From Osmia lignaria lignaria (lineage: Eukaryota; Arthropoda; Insecta; Hymenoptera; Megachilidae): 64,000 nt of DNA. The number at the start of each line of letters is the position of its first letter. Position 1 is the first letter of the stretch. Under the pieces are notes generated by a model. It did no database searches. It was given only the letters and a program-made list of their open reading frames with translations, and was not told the origin of the DNA. This document shows, piece by piece, positions 50,201 through 64,000 of this stretch. The stretch spans positions 6,450,501-6,514,500 of the forward strand of contig NC_135045.1 of the NCBI RefSeq assembly GCF_051020975.1, read 5' to 3'. The translations under genes and the position numbers were made by a program.

Positions 50201-53200
50201 AAAATTAAGAATTTCATTCGCTACACTTAAAAGATCTTTGAAAAATTCAATAATCCTCCATTGTAGAACTAACGTTTTCTACAAGGAGATTAAACTTTTC
50301 AAGAAATTACGAGAATCAGTGAAATTTCAAACCACCAATAAGGTTAGAAGAAATTCAGATTTGTCAGAGAACACACAAGTTCGTCGAGAGTTTGACGCGA
50401 AGAAATTTCACTTCTTATCTCGTCTTCGCGAAGTTACAGAGCAGAAGTCTGGAATAAAATTCAACTAAAAGCAGATGAAGCTTAATAAGATTAAGGGCGA
50501 GGAGGAAATAAAATTCCGAATATCGCTGTCGAGGATTTTTTAGTTATTTATGCCCTCAGATGGTTAATCTGCGAGAGATTTCGCGATACGGAGCACAGGG
50601 GGTAAATGAAGTGGCGAGGATATTCAAAGCGGACGAATTTCGTTAACGCCATGGAACATGCTTAATGCAGGATAGCAGCCCCCTCCGGTAATCAGCGTCT
50701 GAATGATCTAACTCAGCACTTTGATATTTCTTTGAATAGAGATCTGTGTCGTGCGATAGCCCCTGTGTGTAAAAGCAGCGAGGCAGGAAGAGAGGAAATC
50801 CTTCTATCTTTCTACCTTGCGCACTATTTGACACGATCGCTGACAGTACTAGGCCTGTCGCCCTTCTTCTCCGCTTTCTCTTTACGCTCCTCTCTTTCCT
50901 CGAGATCAAAGAAAGTGCGATTCGAATAATGAGACGTGTTCGAGGGACCAAGGTAGCAGATTTTTGAAACGAGAACAGCGTTGAAAGTAAGAACAGGCAA
51001 AGGAGTGTAACTCTGTTTGAACTGACATCTTCTTTGGCCGAATTTGAAAGGATTTGAAGCGTTCTAAGATCAAGACAAATGTCAATATGACAAGATAAAA
51101 ATGAATACAGATAATATGCTTATCAAGTGAAATCAATTTTCCGCGTTAACTCGGCCGACACAAGAGTCGTAACAAGAATCCACGAGCTGATCGCTTAATA
51201 TTCATGGATGCGCGACAGGGAAGGCAACGTTACTCTTTGACGAGTACGCAGCTTTATGGGTGCTGCTTTGTTTCTTCGTGGATCGCATGGAAAGTCCTAT
51301 TATAGCCTCGATATTCCATTGCTAGGAGAATTTCCGATGATATACACGGCAACGAGTGGTGCATCACAAAGAATTTCATCAGTACGAGCATTTATTAGCA
51401 TGATAATAGGTGTACCCTCCAACGATCATATATCATGAACAGAGTGTACAGTGTGTAAACGGTAAGCTATTAGAATATCAAACTTGAGGGCAGGAACCTA
51501 TTGATAGCTTGGACAGCTAAATTGGCTAGAACGGATATTAAACAGCCGGGGTTAATTTATGTTTAATAAATCGTGCTGATGAATTATGGAGGTGACGAAC
51601 CGTGAGAACGGGGCTCGTTGTCGACTCAATTAAACAGCTCATTGCTTCTTCAACCTATTTCTATTCGATAATCATTCAAATTGAAGCGATGAACGTGGTG
51701 TTGTCGTTTGAAAAGTGAATGAAAATACTAACTCCGTTTGTTCCTGGTCAGCACTTGACTTAGCTAGTTTCCAACTGTAAAACGATTACACTCCGGACTC
51801 GGTACTTGCACCTGTTCTCAACTTCCATCGTCTTCTGGGAATTTCTCTGAGACTTTAATGACCAAGGAGTTCGAGTGGTCAATCCCTTTAGTCAACCAGC
51901 AAGGAGAATTCTGTCGGTATTCAGGCTCTATTAAAGCAATCAGTTTCCTTTCTTTGGTTATTTAATGTGTCGCTAATTAGAGTTATTAAGACATTTCATA
52001 AGGGAAATTCATTTTAAAAGGTACGACTGTTAGGATTCGATAAGCTTCCTCAATATCATAATTTTTTTTTTTAATTAGAAAGCTTGATAATCAAAGAATT
52101 TAAGAACTTTGGGAACTGCCGTGTTCAGAAATTAGAAGAGTTGGTTATCCTGCAAGAATATTTCTACTTGAAAAAAAAACTAATCTACTAAATCCAATTA
52201 AAATCAATTTTAACGAGGCGTGTATAGATTTTAGTCTGAAGAATTTCTACAGGCATTTCTTTCCGCTAAGATTTCTTTTATGACGATCCACTCTTCCATG
52301 GTCGTGTTCTCTGTTCGAGGGGACTTAAAATCCCTCGATATGAATGAACGACGAGAGCATAAACGAGCTCAGATATTGACGAGAACTGCTTTCGCAATAT
52401 CCCAGCCGGTAGGATCGTTTAACTTTGCAATCCTGCTATTTATAGCACGTTGAAAAGAATGACGTGAAGTAGTCTTCATTAGAAGAGCAGGATTTTTTCG
52501 ATAATGTCGATGATATCCTTGCAAAGAAGGAAAAAGGACAGGAATTTTGAATAGAAAAATTTGTATCCCCGTTAAGTTCGTCGGTTTAATTAGTTCCTTG
52601 ATACAGAAATCAGATTGATAGATATGAGAAATGAACTAATTTCAATCGGAAGAAAAGCTAAGACAACTTTACGTTTATAATAAACGAAACATCGAAGCGT
52701 TGTGTAACTATTGCAAATATCAAAGAAGCTGGTAGTATCGGAAAAAAGGAAAAAACTATTTCGTGCGTTGTTCAGAGATCGACGAGATAAAGCTTCATCG
52801 TTGACAAAAAAGGACTGATCAAACGGTAATTAATATCGGCCGTTCGACAGACAGCCCGGTTAATTACAACTTCAATCAGGATTTTTTGAAAATTCCTGTT
52901 CTTTCACATTCTGCTGACATTTCTGCGATGAAAATCGAAGGGAATAACGAGTAATTATTATTACATATATTAGTGAAATATTTTATACATTTTCTTAATG
53001 AAAAAATTTGATCAAAAGCTTCTAATTAATTTTTAATGAACAGAACACATTCAAGTTTTATTCTTTGAACATTAATAATAAAACATCTGACCGGAACATA
53101 TTTAACGATCGAGCAAGTCGGACGAAACCAAAATTGATATTGTAAAGTTACCGTCACTGGACTATTATGTAAATGCACGAAACTTGTTGTTATTCCACGA

Positions 53201-56200
53201 TTCGCATTCAAATTATAGTTTCATCTCTCGAATTACTTACTCTTGTGGAAGTATGCCACAGAGGTACTCAAAACGGAACACTCCAAAGCGTGCTTGATGT
53301 TCTAAAGTTAACTTCGTCAACTTTTTAACGGAAACACTCGAAATTTGTCCTTGGTGTGTAATATTATTCATAAAAAGAAACACACCAATACAAGCGTGAC
53401 GTGAAATAAATGCAAAATTATAATTCTTTAAGTTCGTATAATAAATTATTTTGCATTACAATACTGTGTATATTTATTTTTATTTCATTATTCGCGCCGT
53501 GGAAGTCTGAATTGACAATATAAAAGTTTGCCTGAAACGTAATGAAAATATCAAATGTCAAAAACAGCGGTAAACATCATCGTAAATAATTAAATGAAAT
53601 AACAATTGAAAAATCGTCGATTGATCGAGTGGCGGGTACGTCGTCGGTGTTGTTCGACGTCGATAATAAGTAACTGTCACTGCCAACGAGTTCAACAGAC
53701 GCGAAATAATTAAGTTGCCGCGTTAATTTTACGAGTCAAACAAATCCCGTAAATTCTAGATCCAATCAAAACTTGGCTGCTATAAAGGCAATACACCGAA
53801 CCCGGACACATAGTACGATCAATAACGTTTCAGCCGAGGGAGTGATGTTTCTGCATAAATTTACCTTGCCCGTTCGATTCGAAACGTACGTCAAGTTGTC
53901 GAAATCCAAACGGGCAGGTGTATTGTTTTTAAGAGCAAATTATTCGACGGCTGCATGAATATTCAACGGGAAACGCGAAAACACAAGCTATCGATCTAAT
54001 TAGGATATAACACTAAAAATCAATTATTTTTGGAGAAAACACCTTTGAAATACCTGCTTTCTATCGTTTCAACATTTAATGAGTGTTACCGTCTGGGATA
54101 GCGTTGATGGGATATAAAATTACACCGTTTGTATATGGACTCTCTTTAATATAGATCCTGTCTCGAGGAAGGCTCAAGCACGAATGAATGTATCGTCGTG
54201 CTTCGACACGGCTACCGCTGCTCGCTATTAATCCGAATGTTTGGGCTAAGGGATTATCCCTGCCTCGAGTGCAACGCCAACTCTGCCGGTTTCGTGGAAA
54301 GATTTCTCTTTCCGTGCATGCAATTGACCTTCGTCAAAATTCAACAACTTAAATTGCGTTCACTCGTTACAATGAGTATAATATAATATTTGGATTCTTT
54401 ATATTAACCCGTCAGAAATGTTCATAGTTTTGATCGCAGATTCATAATTAACTAATTTAATGAAAATTTAATCAAATCAACGTCAATATATTACCTACTG
54501 CACTTCTCTGTTATACGAGTTTACCTAAATATATTTTTATATCACCAATTCAATACTCTGATGACAGGTGTCACGCTGTGACAGTTTAAAGATTGATTGA
54601 TTAAATTATAAAAATCAATATAGAACATTTAAATCATTTCTATGAAATAATCAAACCTGTCAAGAATTGAAATTTTTTATTGAAGAATAGATTTATCGAA
54701 AGATTCATAACGTTTTAAAGAAATTTATAGCCGTGGTCGATCAATTAAGGGGAACAAGTAAAGCCACACGGTCGAACGTCATAAGGGACTTTTATAAAGG
54801 GACACCTGTGCTATCTGCACAGGTACCGTTTCAAACGATTCGCTGTCCCTTGCTCCCTGAACAGAGCAAGAGAATATCATAAATCAAGAAACGAACAATG
54901 GTATACAAGCGTCCAATCAATTAGATGCGTTCGCGAGAAAAATGGCTTCGCCAATTCGAAACGCTCGTTACTTGCCCCCTATAACGAGCGAATCGACGTC
55001 CCGAGGTCCCGGAACGCGCGAAACGCGAACGGACGGTTCGTCGAAAACGAATCGCGCGTGAAATTCTTCGTGCAACCATAAATTTCCAATTAAGTGCGAT
55101 GATGCGGCCTTCGTTCGATGCTCGTCCACGCGAAATCACCTGTTGTTAACTCGGACTGACAGATTTTCAACAAATTTTTAACGACACTCTTGCGAGCAGT
55201 CGTACATCATATTAAAATTATTTGGAAATTGTTTTACAATTATATTACATATCATATTTTCAATACATAATAATACATTTTTTCTTAAAAGAGTCCTTTA
55301 ATTTTAAGGAGAATCATAGTATTACCTGTTAGATATTGATGAATAGTAATAGTAAATTATATTTGAACGTAATAACAGTGATAAACAGTCTAAGGAAAAT
55401 TAGGTCGTCATGGGTCACTCAGATCAATTGGCAATTAACCTTCTCGCCTGGTATGGACTTTATGAAATCTCGATTCGATTACAGCGAAGTATGTGGCAGG
55501 GATGTCGGAGATTGGACGTCACCGTTCCTAACAGCGGAAAATTGGAAATTTACCTAAGCAATTTGCCAGGCACTTGATTCCGTCGTCAGGCACTCTCGCG
55601 CCGTGGCAATTCTTCATTATTCGTAAGTGGGTCGTTACCCTAATGTGCCAAATTTTAAACATATCCACTATTCATTTAACTATTTCTCGTCATCTTTTGT
55701 CCTAATTAAAGAATTCATTTAATTGCACAATTTGCTCACTAAGATAAAAAAGTTCCATTTCTAGAATTAATAATTTGATCGCCGAGGTAGAGAATAAGTC
55801 TCTAAATAACTCTTGAATAGTAAAACGATCGCAAAACACACCGCCTGGAGGCCTACTTGACGGATCGGTCGATTGTGCGGAATAATTGACGGCGATTTCA
55901 AACGTCGCGTGCAATTCCATGCCAGGATGAAATGCATTCTACGCTCGCGTGTCGACTACTCGCGTGTAGGACCCGGCACCAGCGTGGAAGAAGGTCGTAG
56001 GTGACAACAGACGGAACCCAGCCCACCCAACCAACTCGACAATACCTTTTTGTCCTGCTCCCTCAATACGTTTCTATCTCGTGTCCTCAATGCTTGACTG
56101 ATGCCTGGCCATTTTACACCTCTTCCTTTCTATCCCTTTCTATGTGTTCCACTCTCTCCACCCTCTGCTTTTTTCCCCGTCTCTTCCTCTCGCGAACGAC

Positions 56201-59200
56201 TACGTCTGTTTTCCTGCTACTTCCCCGGCTAGATCGAACCCTCCCACATTTTTCACCAACTTCTTTCTTCGATGCTTTATTAATATCGAAGGGTTTTTCC
56301 GCCCGGCCCGCTTCTTCAGAAGCCATAGGACACAAGAATAATGGCGATAAAGGTGAAAGAAAGATCGCACGTTGGAAAACGATATACAACCTCTGATCAT
56401 CGAATTAGAACCGCTCGATATTTTTCATGTTTTTAGGAAAATTTGAAGCGTATTAATTACCATCGTTTCGTCTAAATGGATGGAGACAGGGGCACGATAC
56501 AATCCAACGAACCAGAGGAAACGCTTTTTGTCAGGAATATCTGGAATCTTTTTTTCATGCATGACGGGAATCAGCGAGCCCCGGCACATTTCTCTATTTC
56601 CGGTTTAACATCTGGAGCAACGGAGTGGTGATATTAGAAATCGGGTCACCGCTGGTCCAGATTCCGCGGCATTGTTGCAGCTTCACCCAAACGCTTAACA
56701 ATGAGAGGAGAGAGAGAGAGAAAAAAAAGGGGATGAAAGTATCGTTGCGTATCTGCGCGACCGTTCTTTGTCTGAAAATATCATCGAAACATCAGCCGAC
56801 CGTGGTACGCTCATTTTCCACGTTTATCCTGCCACAACATCGGTAAAACTTCAAACATTTCTCGACGCCAAGTTTTCTAACAGTTGCTTGGGTTCGACGT
56901 TACCTGTTCGGGGTTCAACTATTAAGATCGACATCCATCACTGTCGAACGAATCGATACGAAAGACCATGCAACCTGGTGGCTGGTTAATCGACCAAGAA
57001 AAAGTAGCGAGCCTTGTGAAGTCTGAAGAAAAGTTCACGGAACTATCATAAATTTCTGCAACGAGATAAAGCTTGACAACGAGCCCGGCTCGTACGAAAA
57101 GCTTCTTAACGCTGCGATTCCTTCCATTAATCTTTTACCATCCAAAGTGTTCATTGGAAAAGACCACTCGTTATTCGATTCGATAATGAAGTTATATACG
57201 ATTATCTTTTCGAGCGGTTTCCTCGATCATCGTTCTTATCTGATAAGAAGGTCTGTTAAGATTTTGTACGGAGCAGTTAGTTTCGGTGCTGTGAATTCAA
57301 TTTAATCGAATAATTGCGAATTAAATACAGAAATAAAATTTTTAATTGAGTGAATATTTTACTATTTATACAAAGTGGTGAATGAAACATTTTTATAGCA
57401 CATGATATCAGAATTGATAGCGTTTCATCGAATTAAATTCTATTTTAATGGATTTTAAGTTAAACCGATTTCAACACGTCACTCTGAAACGTGTATCAAG
57501 TTTTTATTACATTAGATAAAATTGAAGATGTACAATGAAATTTATACTCTTTTATAAAACAGTAATTTTAGAAACTGTGACAAGAATTTTTCACTGTGCA
57601 CAATTTTACATCCTCTATTCTGTTTTCCAGAAATAACGTGTTCTTCGCTCGCTCAGATATAAAGCTATAAATTGAGGAATGACTTCTTTCCACTTTACGA
57701 ACATTGCAATTTATTTCAATGAAGAAATTTTTCACTCAATTTTCCCATTTACTACACAAAGAAGATTGCAATGTTTCCATGCAAAAAATGTATTCCAAAG
57801 TGATTATAACTTTTTTTCTTCGATTATAGTTATTCCAAAAACGATCATTTAATTTGTACTACTTTTTAATTCGTCGATTGCGGCATTCAAAATGCCACGA
57901 GTTTTCGGGACGACTTAATATTGTTAAAAGAAAAGGAGTATCTACCGAATCACGCTCGCATCACAAAATATTACTACTATTTCACTGGTTGCCGACGAGC
58001 TAGCGTGAAAGTAATTACGAACAAAGGAAGTAACAAATCGTTTTACGGGACAGCCGCAATAAACTACGCCGCGTATTTTAAGTAGTCGAGTCGTTTCATT
58101 GTCAGACGCGACTGAGCCGGCCGAGAAAGCGATTTCCTTTTGAGAACCACGCGTACAGTTACGCTTTTCTCGTTCTCTCTTTTACAACCGACGATTCTGT
58201 AATTGATCTAAACTGTCTATCTTTACTTTGAAACGATTTATCGTCTATTTTCACGCCAGTAGCAAAGCGTTACGTGCTTCTGAACGCACTCTTCCAAAAA
58301 TAAACGCATTACGATATGAAAACAACATAAAAATAACTTACAGTTTCCTGAAAAAACGGTTACTTCGCTTGCAGCATTTTATATTTTACTAAAATTTCAC
58401 GGTTCTAGTGGTAAACCCTTCTTTATACAAAGCTGCGTCTTAACTTTTTTTAAAAAACACCAACCAGGTATCTCTGACTTGTAATTACCGGAGACTGTAA
58501 AGGTTTTAGTGGTCGTTTTTTTTATGATAAAAAATGGAAGATTCGACGAACGGACTGCTTCGGAAGAGTCAAGACGAGTTGCTCTCCTTCCGTTTCTTAA
58601 TGGATACTTAAAAGAAAAAAGAGTAAATTCTAGTAATATTGAATTCGGAGGGCAAGGTAAAATTTCGAGGATCCTCGATAGTGTAACTGTGATCGAAAAA
58701 GGGATCTGATCGAAGAAATAACGTGGCAGGAGTGGGCGTATCAAGATCCTGGAGGGATTTCCTTTCACGTCGCGTGTCCTTCGGCTAATTTCTAAAATCC
58801 GATAAACATCGGGGTAGCAAGGAGGTCGAAGTATCGACAGGGGATGAAAAGTACGACGGTCTAACGAAATTACTTCTTGAAAATCCCGGTGTGGAAGCGT
58901 GAGCAGAGCCTTGGAGGGACTCGGAGGAACGATTTTCAGGATTCGCCGGAAAAATCAATAGCTATCCGTGCTTTAGCCAGCTAACAACGGTCTCCTGACG
59001 AAGAGACTCCTTTACTCTGACCGTTGGGTATAGTCGATAATTGAAAATATTGATTTACGACCACGTGATTCACGGATACGTCCCGACGAAGCAAACTTTT
59101 ACTCGTGCCGCATTTATTGAACCAATATCGACGATTTTATCCTCGAGAAAACCGAACATTCGTTTAACTTTTCCCTTACGCGTAACCTTACACTCCTATT

Positions 59201-59425
59201 CCTTATCATACTGTTTTCCTTTGAATATTTTAACTATTCCAATAACTTTTCCAACTCATTATGAAATTTTAATTATGCATCCTTATCGTATTTTGTTTTT
59301 CTCTTATCAGTTTAAATACCAAAGTTGATAATAATTTTATTATAAATGTATATTGATCTGTGGAAAGGGATCAATATAGTACATTAGATTTAATATTTCG
59401 ATCTCATTTTAGACCATCGAAAATC
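47213..59425. other. Non-coding A+T-rich DNA; no supported gene
   Basis: The open frames are short, overlap on both strands and show no recognised domain. The pyrimidine-rich stretch at about 56045-56270 and the T-run near 52066-52078 are simple-sequence features only. No repeat family shared with the 45-47-kb island was noticed here. Confidence 0.5.
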
Positions 59426-59454
59426 ATGAATAAATAAATAAATAAAATAAATAT
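59426..59454. repeat. (AATA)n microsatellite
   Basis: AATA-type tetranucleotides repeat about seven times, with one AAATAAAATAA irregularity, in otherwise A+T-rich DNA. Confidence 0.8.
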
Positions 59455-62331
59455 TGATATTCATAATAATTTTAAGAATGATTACTTAAGAGTGTTATCA
59501 TTTACTGACGATAATAAACGATACACTTGGTGAAATTTGAACGAATATACAGGGCCGTTCGATTTCACGAACGGAATATCGTAGGAGCACGCGTTGACCG
59601 AGTTTTCCGAAGCTTTTTAAAATCGAATCAATCGCACGCGAACGTGTCGACGACAGATCTGTCTACTCGTTGAAATCCTTCGTCGTGCTCGTTGGAGAAG
59701 CGCGTTGACGATGTAAAAAAAAAAGAGAGATAAAACGTTGATATGCATACTACTTGACGTGTCGACGACATTGCGAGCGATGTCATGCATTAACAAGAAT
59801 CCACGCGTGAAAACTCTCTAACCGGCCACGAGTGGCCACGTGCGAATGAATTGTCCATCCGGAGAACGATCTTCGAACGACATCAAGGACTTTCCCATTC
59901 TGGATCCACATTAATTGTGGAATATCGCCTAAACAGGGGCTTGTCACCGATGTCACACCACTCTGTCAATAATTTCGACATCCTTAGCTGTCAACAACAA
60001 CGATATCGATTAAAGTGTCACTTACTTTTTTTCTTCAACGCTCCATGGGTGAAAATCGTCGAGTGACGATGAACTGAATTTTCCAGTGGATATGTGATAA
60101 ATTTTGGACAGTGTTTTTGATTAATAATTTCAATTAAATTTCCCTGATTGATTTTCAATCAAATATCGTGTTATAAAATGGACGATTTTCCTGTTATTTC
60201 AAAAATAACTCAATCAACAGGTTAAGACAGAATAAAAAGAGTTTGAAAAAGAATGTTGAATAGCTTTGAACAACAAAACCTGGCTTATTTCTCCTTTCAC
60301 TTAACCATCAAAATATTCGCAAACAATCGAGAACCATCAACGAGAACTACACTGTACCGTTGATCGAGGAAAAAGGGGGAAAAGAAAGCAGCTATTCGGG
60401 TCGTACAATTCAAACAATGGACCTTCTATTCGGACAGATCTAGGGAAGCAATTAATTGAGGATAACAGAGTGCGTGCTCGAGTTTCACGAACGATCCGTT
60501 TGGTAGTGGGTCGGAAGCAAGTGGCTTGGCTAAAAACAACCAATCGAAGGCTTTACGTTATCGTACGTCGATAGCACGGTTCAATATCGCGGGCGTATTC
60601 GAGCCTCTCGATGTCACGCGGACGATGACGCTCGGTGACAGTCAGAATCGCGGAAAAGCGATTTCTGTGCGTGACATCCGGTCACGCGGCTCGCGTATAC
60701 GATATTTCGACGAGGTGAATCGAAAGCCCCCGGACAGATCAGCTCGTTGGCCGAGCGATCGCTCGAAATGGAATTCGACAGGTCACTCTGCCTCTACCCT
60801 TCGTTGCGTTTCCTCGCTCCACGCCCCACCCTTCGTGCCCCCTTTTATCTATCTCGAACGGAGAACCGTCGCGGCGGCCATTAAACGTCAACGACAGGTA
60901 GACCGATGACGAAGTGCCGTGGATGCACAATGCCCCCGGAGTGCAATCGCATCGAAACGAGTACGGTCGGATAGCTTTGACGAAGTGCGTGCTACCTGGA
61001 TTTATTTGTTTTCACTGCTAGACTATCACTACCGTGGGCTCTCGCTGCACACAAAAATTGCCCTTTCCTCTTTCCCTCGCGATCGGTATAAGATAAATTT
61101 TCCAATTAACGAATATTTGTTAATTTGAATAGAAATGAAAATGATAAAATAAGACTTACGCGAAACGGTGAGTTTTCTCGTTTATTTTTTTATCGAAGGG
61201 ATGCGACTTATTACTTCCATGACGTGGAATCGGCGTCTCTTGGCGCCTCGTCGCCCATCGTAGTCAACCGTGAGCCCATCTAATTAGCGTCAAGCTACGA
61301 GTGCCCTTACAGTCTGTCCCGACGTCAGCGTCGAGGGGCTCAGAATCAAACCACCCCTTCGTATCTCCCGTCTACTACACCCCGACTACTTGTTTCCAGC
61401 AACGGGCGTTGGTGTTCGTGATTTTAGACAGGGCCTTCCTCTATTTCGCCATGAAAACGACGCTCCCTTTTAAGTCTGATGCATTGTAACGTTAATTTCC
61501 GGTTGCAGTTACCTTGCTAACGATCGAGCGCCGGCCGAGTGATTCTTTTCACTCATTGTTCCCCGGCTCTTTGGAAATAAAGGAATAGATTTTGTGAAAA
61601 TTTGCGACGGATTCTGCCCCACTATTCTCTGGTTATATAACGCGCGTCGAGTTCCAGAGAACAATGGTCGAAAAGGAAATATCAAACTGAGGATTCGTCT
61701 TTCTCCGTGAAACGGTCGGAGAATCAATATTTCCAGAAATAGTTAATGACATTTGCGGTGAAAATGTAATGTACTGTAAACAGTTAAGTAATAATAAATA
61801 TTATTTTAAACGAAAATGTTTTTAAATCGCATCACCTGCCCTAATTATCCAGTTTGAAACTAAAAAAATCCTCAGTAATTCCTTTAGTTTTAAAATGTAT
61901 TGTATTAGTTCATGAACAGCATCGAACGAGAAAGAAAGTATGCCGAACAAGTGATACCTCCGGCACAGAATTATTACATTCCATCCTCGATGCGATTTAA
62001 TTAAAGCACGCTTAATAATTGCGGAAATTTTCCCAGCCCCTCGTTGCCGCTTGCGAAGCGTTGATTTGCATTCTTTTTAGTAGGTGATCGGACAATGGGG
62101 CTGACGGCTTCAAAGACTACCCAATCCGTCCGCCATTTTCCTCTGTAGACATAGGCCTGGCTTCGCTGGAACCGAAGTCTAGAAATTAAATTTCAGACTA
62201 TCCGCTCCGAATACCAAGCAGCCTGTCCGTACAAAAACCAAACTAACCCTCTATCCTCTTTTCTGATCGTTCGTCTTGCTTCTATCGCGAGAACGACGCT
62301 TGAAAAGGAGAGAAATGGACGAGACTATCAC
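59455..62331. other. Non-coding DNA with a G+C-rich patch; no supported gene
   Basis: The patch at about 60530-60960 is CpG-rich and open on both strands, but no protein family is recognisable. Nothing else rises above background. Confidence 0.5.
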
Positions 62332-62360
62332 AAGAAGAAAAGAAGAAGAAGAAGAAGAAG
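62332..62360. repeat. (AAG)n microsatellite
   Basis: Nine or so AAG trinucleotides with one extra A are followed directly by ATGGTGGCG. The ATG opens a frame of 78 codons with no recognised domain, so this is treated as simple sequence only. Confidence 0.85.
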
Positions 62361-64000
62361 ATGGTGGCGCAGGAGGATAAAGAAGCCCGGCAATATGGCA
62401 GCCGGGAGGTTCTGTCAGGACAAGATATAAGGGGCTCCCTGTCCCAGAGGACTTGGCACCCTTTTTCTTCCAGACTCTACCTCTCTATCTCCCTTCCACT
62501 TCAACCCTCTCGGGACCTCTTCTTCCCTATGGTGTGTTTTCTACCGAGACCATCTTCAACCGGGAATCATACGTGTTGGAAGGCATCGGCTACGTGACGT
62601 GGCGGAAGGGAAAACTTGATTTTCCGGCTCAAACACAGCCTTTTGTACTTGCTCCCTTCGTTCGGGTGACACGAAATCGATGAACTTTCAAACTTCAGCT
62701 CCATCAATTTTTAAATGGATGTACAAAAAATTGAAAGTTTAACCAATAATCCATGTAGATAGGAATTTTCAATGATCGGTATCAATTTTCACGAAAATTT
62801 CGTCACTTCATTACGCAATTAAATCGTTTCATTAAAAAAATTCATTAAAATTGCAAGCACCAGGGTCGAAGCGGAACGAATAATTGCGATGAAGCTCGCT
62901 CGACAAAAATCGACACTAGCTTTAATCTACCATCCGCTCCTATCTAGTCAGAGAGCTTGCTTCTCACCTCGAAAATCAATTAAATTGAATCCCCTACGCC
63001 TGTTAATTCACGTGGCTCGCTTTCAGCTGCTACGTTGGCATAATTCGCACGTAAAAGGATCAATCGTCGGTTAGTTATGCGTGTTAATTACATAGCTAAT
63101 TAAGCGAGATTCGCGAGGAAGCCTGATACCTAGAGAACGAGGCATATTTCTTTATTGTTACATTCAAGTTTAATATAAAAATTGTGTCACAGTATGGAAG
63201 CGATCTTTCAATCTGATCCATGTTGTGAAATTTACTGCCTTTCCTTATTTAATAATTAATTCCCTTCCGTGGAACGTTGTAATAATATTCTCATCGAACC
63301 TCGTCGAATTTTTCAAAGAGCCTTCTGAAGTATTTTCTAGCTTCGCGATAAAGAAATAATTATTTTTTAAATTTATTACCTGTGAATCTTTCTATTTTCT
63401 TCTCAATGCAATATTATATACTTTGTTCCTTAATAAAATAATATCGATACAAATCAAAGGATCTCTCAATATCACTTGACGATTCAAAGAATTTATCATC
63501 CGAGAACCTACAATGTTTGTAGAAGACACTTTTGACATAGTAGTTGGTCACCTTGTTCAGAATGCTGTCGTGAAATATCTGTCTGAACTCGTTGTCTCGA
63601 ACTGTCTCCGACACAATTTTCTTCGCGAAGATTTCTTTCTGTTGAAGTTAACATGCATCGTTTCGACGTATTTCTGTTCGCGTTTTCGAGCGATCTTTTA
63701 TTACCATTGTTTTATTTAAACAGACTTTCAAGTATTTGGAACACTAATTTCTTTTACAGCTTTCTACGGAAGGGAATTAATTATTAAATAAGGAATGGCA
63801 GTAAATTACAGTATTGTCATTTAACATTTTTACTAATATTTTTGTATTTGATATTAACGTTCTATTGGAACACTGCATTGTCATTTATATTTTCCATAAA
63901 AGAAAAAGGAACAAAAGTCAAAGGCAACAGCCAACTAAAACAATGGACCTGTATATTTCATACATTGTTCCATGAATAATTTTACATTTCAATTACTTTT
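62361..64000. other. Non-coding DNA to the end of the window; no gene seen
   Basis: The overlapping short frames at 62361-62683 and 62889-63074 lack domains, and the final kilobase is A+T-rich. No repeat or RNA gene was recognised. Confidence 0.5.

Noticed and set aside
51948..51975. TCTTTGGTTAT, the 5' part of miR-9
   Set aside because: Only 11 bases match, the following bases differ, and no pairing arm was found on either side.
54198..54386. Short plus-strand frame with four cysteines (FGLRDYPCLECNANS)
   Set aside because: Cysteine spacing matches no known module and there is no supporting splice context.
1..64000. tRNA genes, rRNA, CRISPR arrays and intact transposase or reverse-transcriptase genes
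   Set aside because: Looked for by eye (GGTTCRA-type B boxes, spaced identical repeats, conserved catalytic motifs in the frames); nothing convincing was found.

Overview
This window looks like animal, most likely insect, nuclear DNA. It is A+T-rich, CpG is not depleted, no compact gene array is present, and long non-coding stretches carry short tandem repeats and decayed repeats. High CpG with A+T richness suits a bee or another hymenopteran; that assignment is inference. Nearly all of the long open frames have random composition or are by-products of repeats.

One gene piece is well supported: a single 210-bp exon on the minus strand (29937-30146). It encodes a complete follistatin-like module, a four-cysteine EGF-like hairpin followed by a six-cysteine Kazal domain, bounded by good splice sites and symmetric phase-1 introns. 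This is the module type found in tandem in agrin and related extracellular-matrix proteins. If no other exon was missed, most of the window is the pair of large introns flanking it (at least about 30 kb on each side), plus possible intergenic DNA.

The most unusual region is a nested repeat island at about 45.2-47.2 kb. At its centre is a 93-bp tandem repeat whose half-units each carry a motif close to the CTCF core (best form CCACCAGAGGGCGC). About eight such motifs lie in one orientation with spacing of about 42-48 bp. Oppositely oriented copies of a degenerate ~48-bp monomer lie on either side, so the whole is a large imperfect palindrome. A hairpin-rich, G+C-rich block with an A-rich end (resembling a non-LTR retrotransposon 3' end) lies to its left, and three copies of a 40-bp repeat in alternating orientation frame the island.

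Other repeats are a degenerate ~30-34-bp minisatellite family at four separate loci on the same strand (14.9, 19.7, 22.5 and 33.5 kb), a 136-bp-period duplication at 15.3 kb, a ~125-130-bp tandem repeat at 24.3-24.7 kb, an A+T-rich ~59-bp tandem repeat at 6.3 kb, and a second retroposon-like 3' end at 41.2-41.3 kb. No rRNA, tRNA, CRISPR array or intact transposase or reverse transcriptase gene was recognised. Several weak coding or RNA candidates are given as findings rather than as features.
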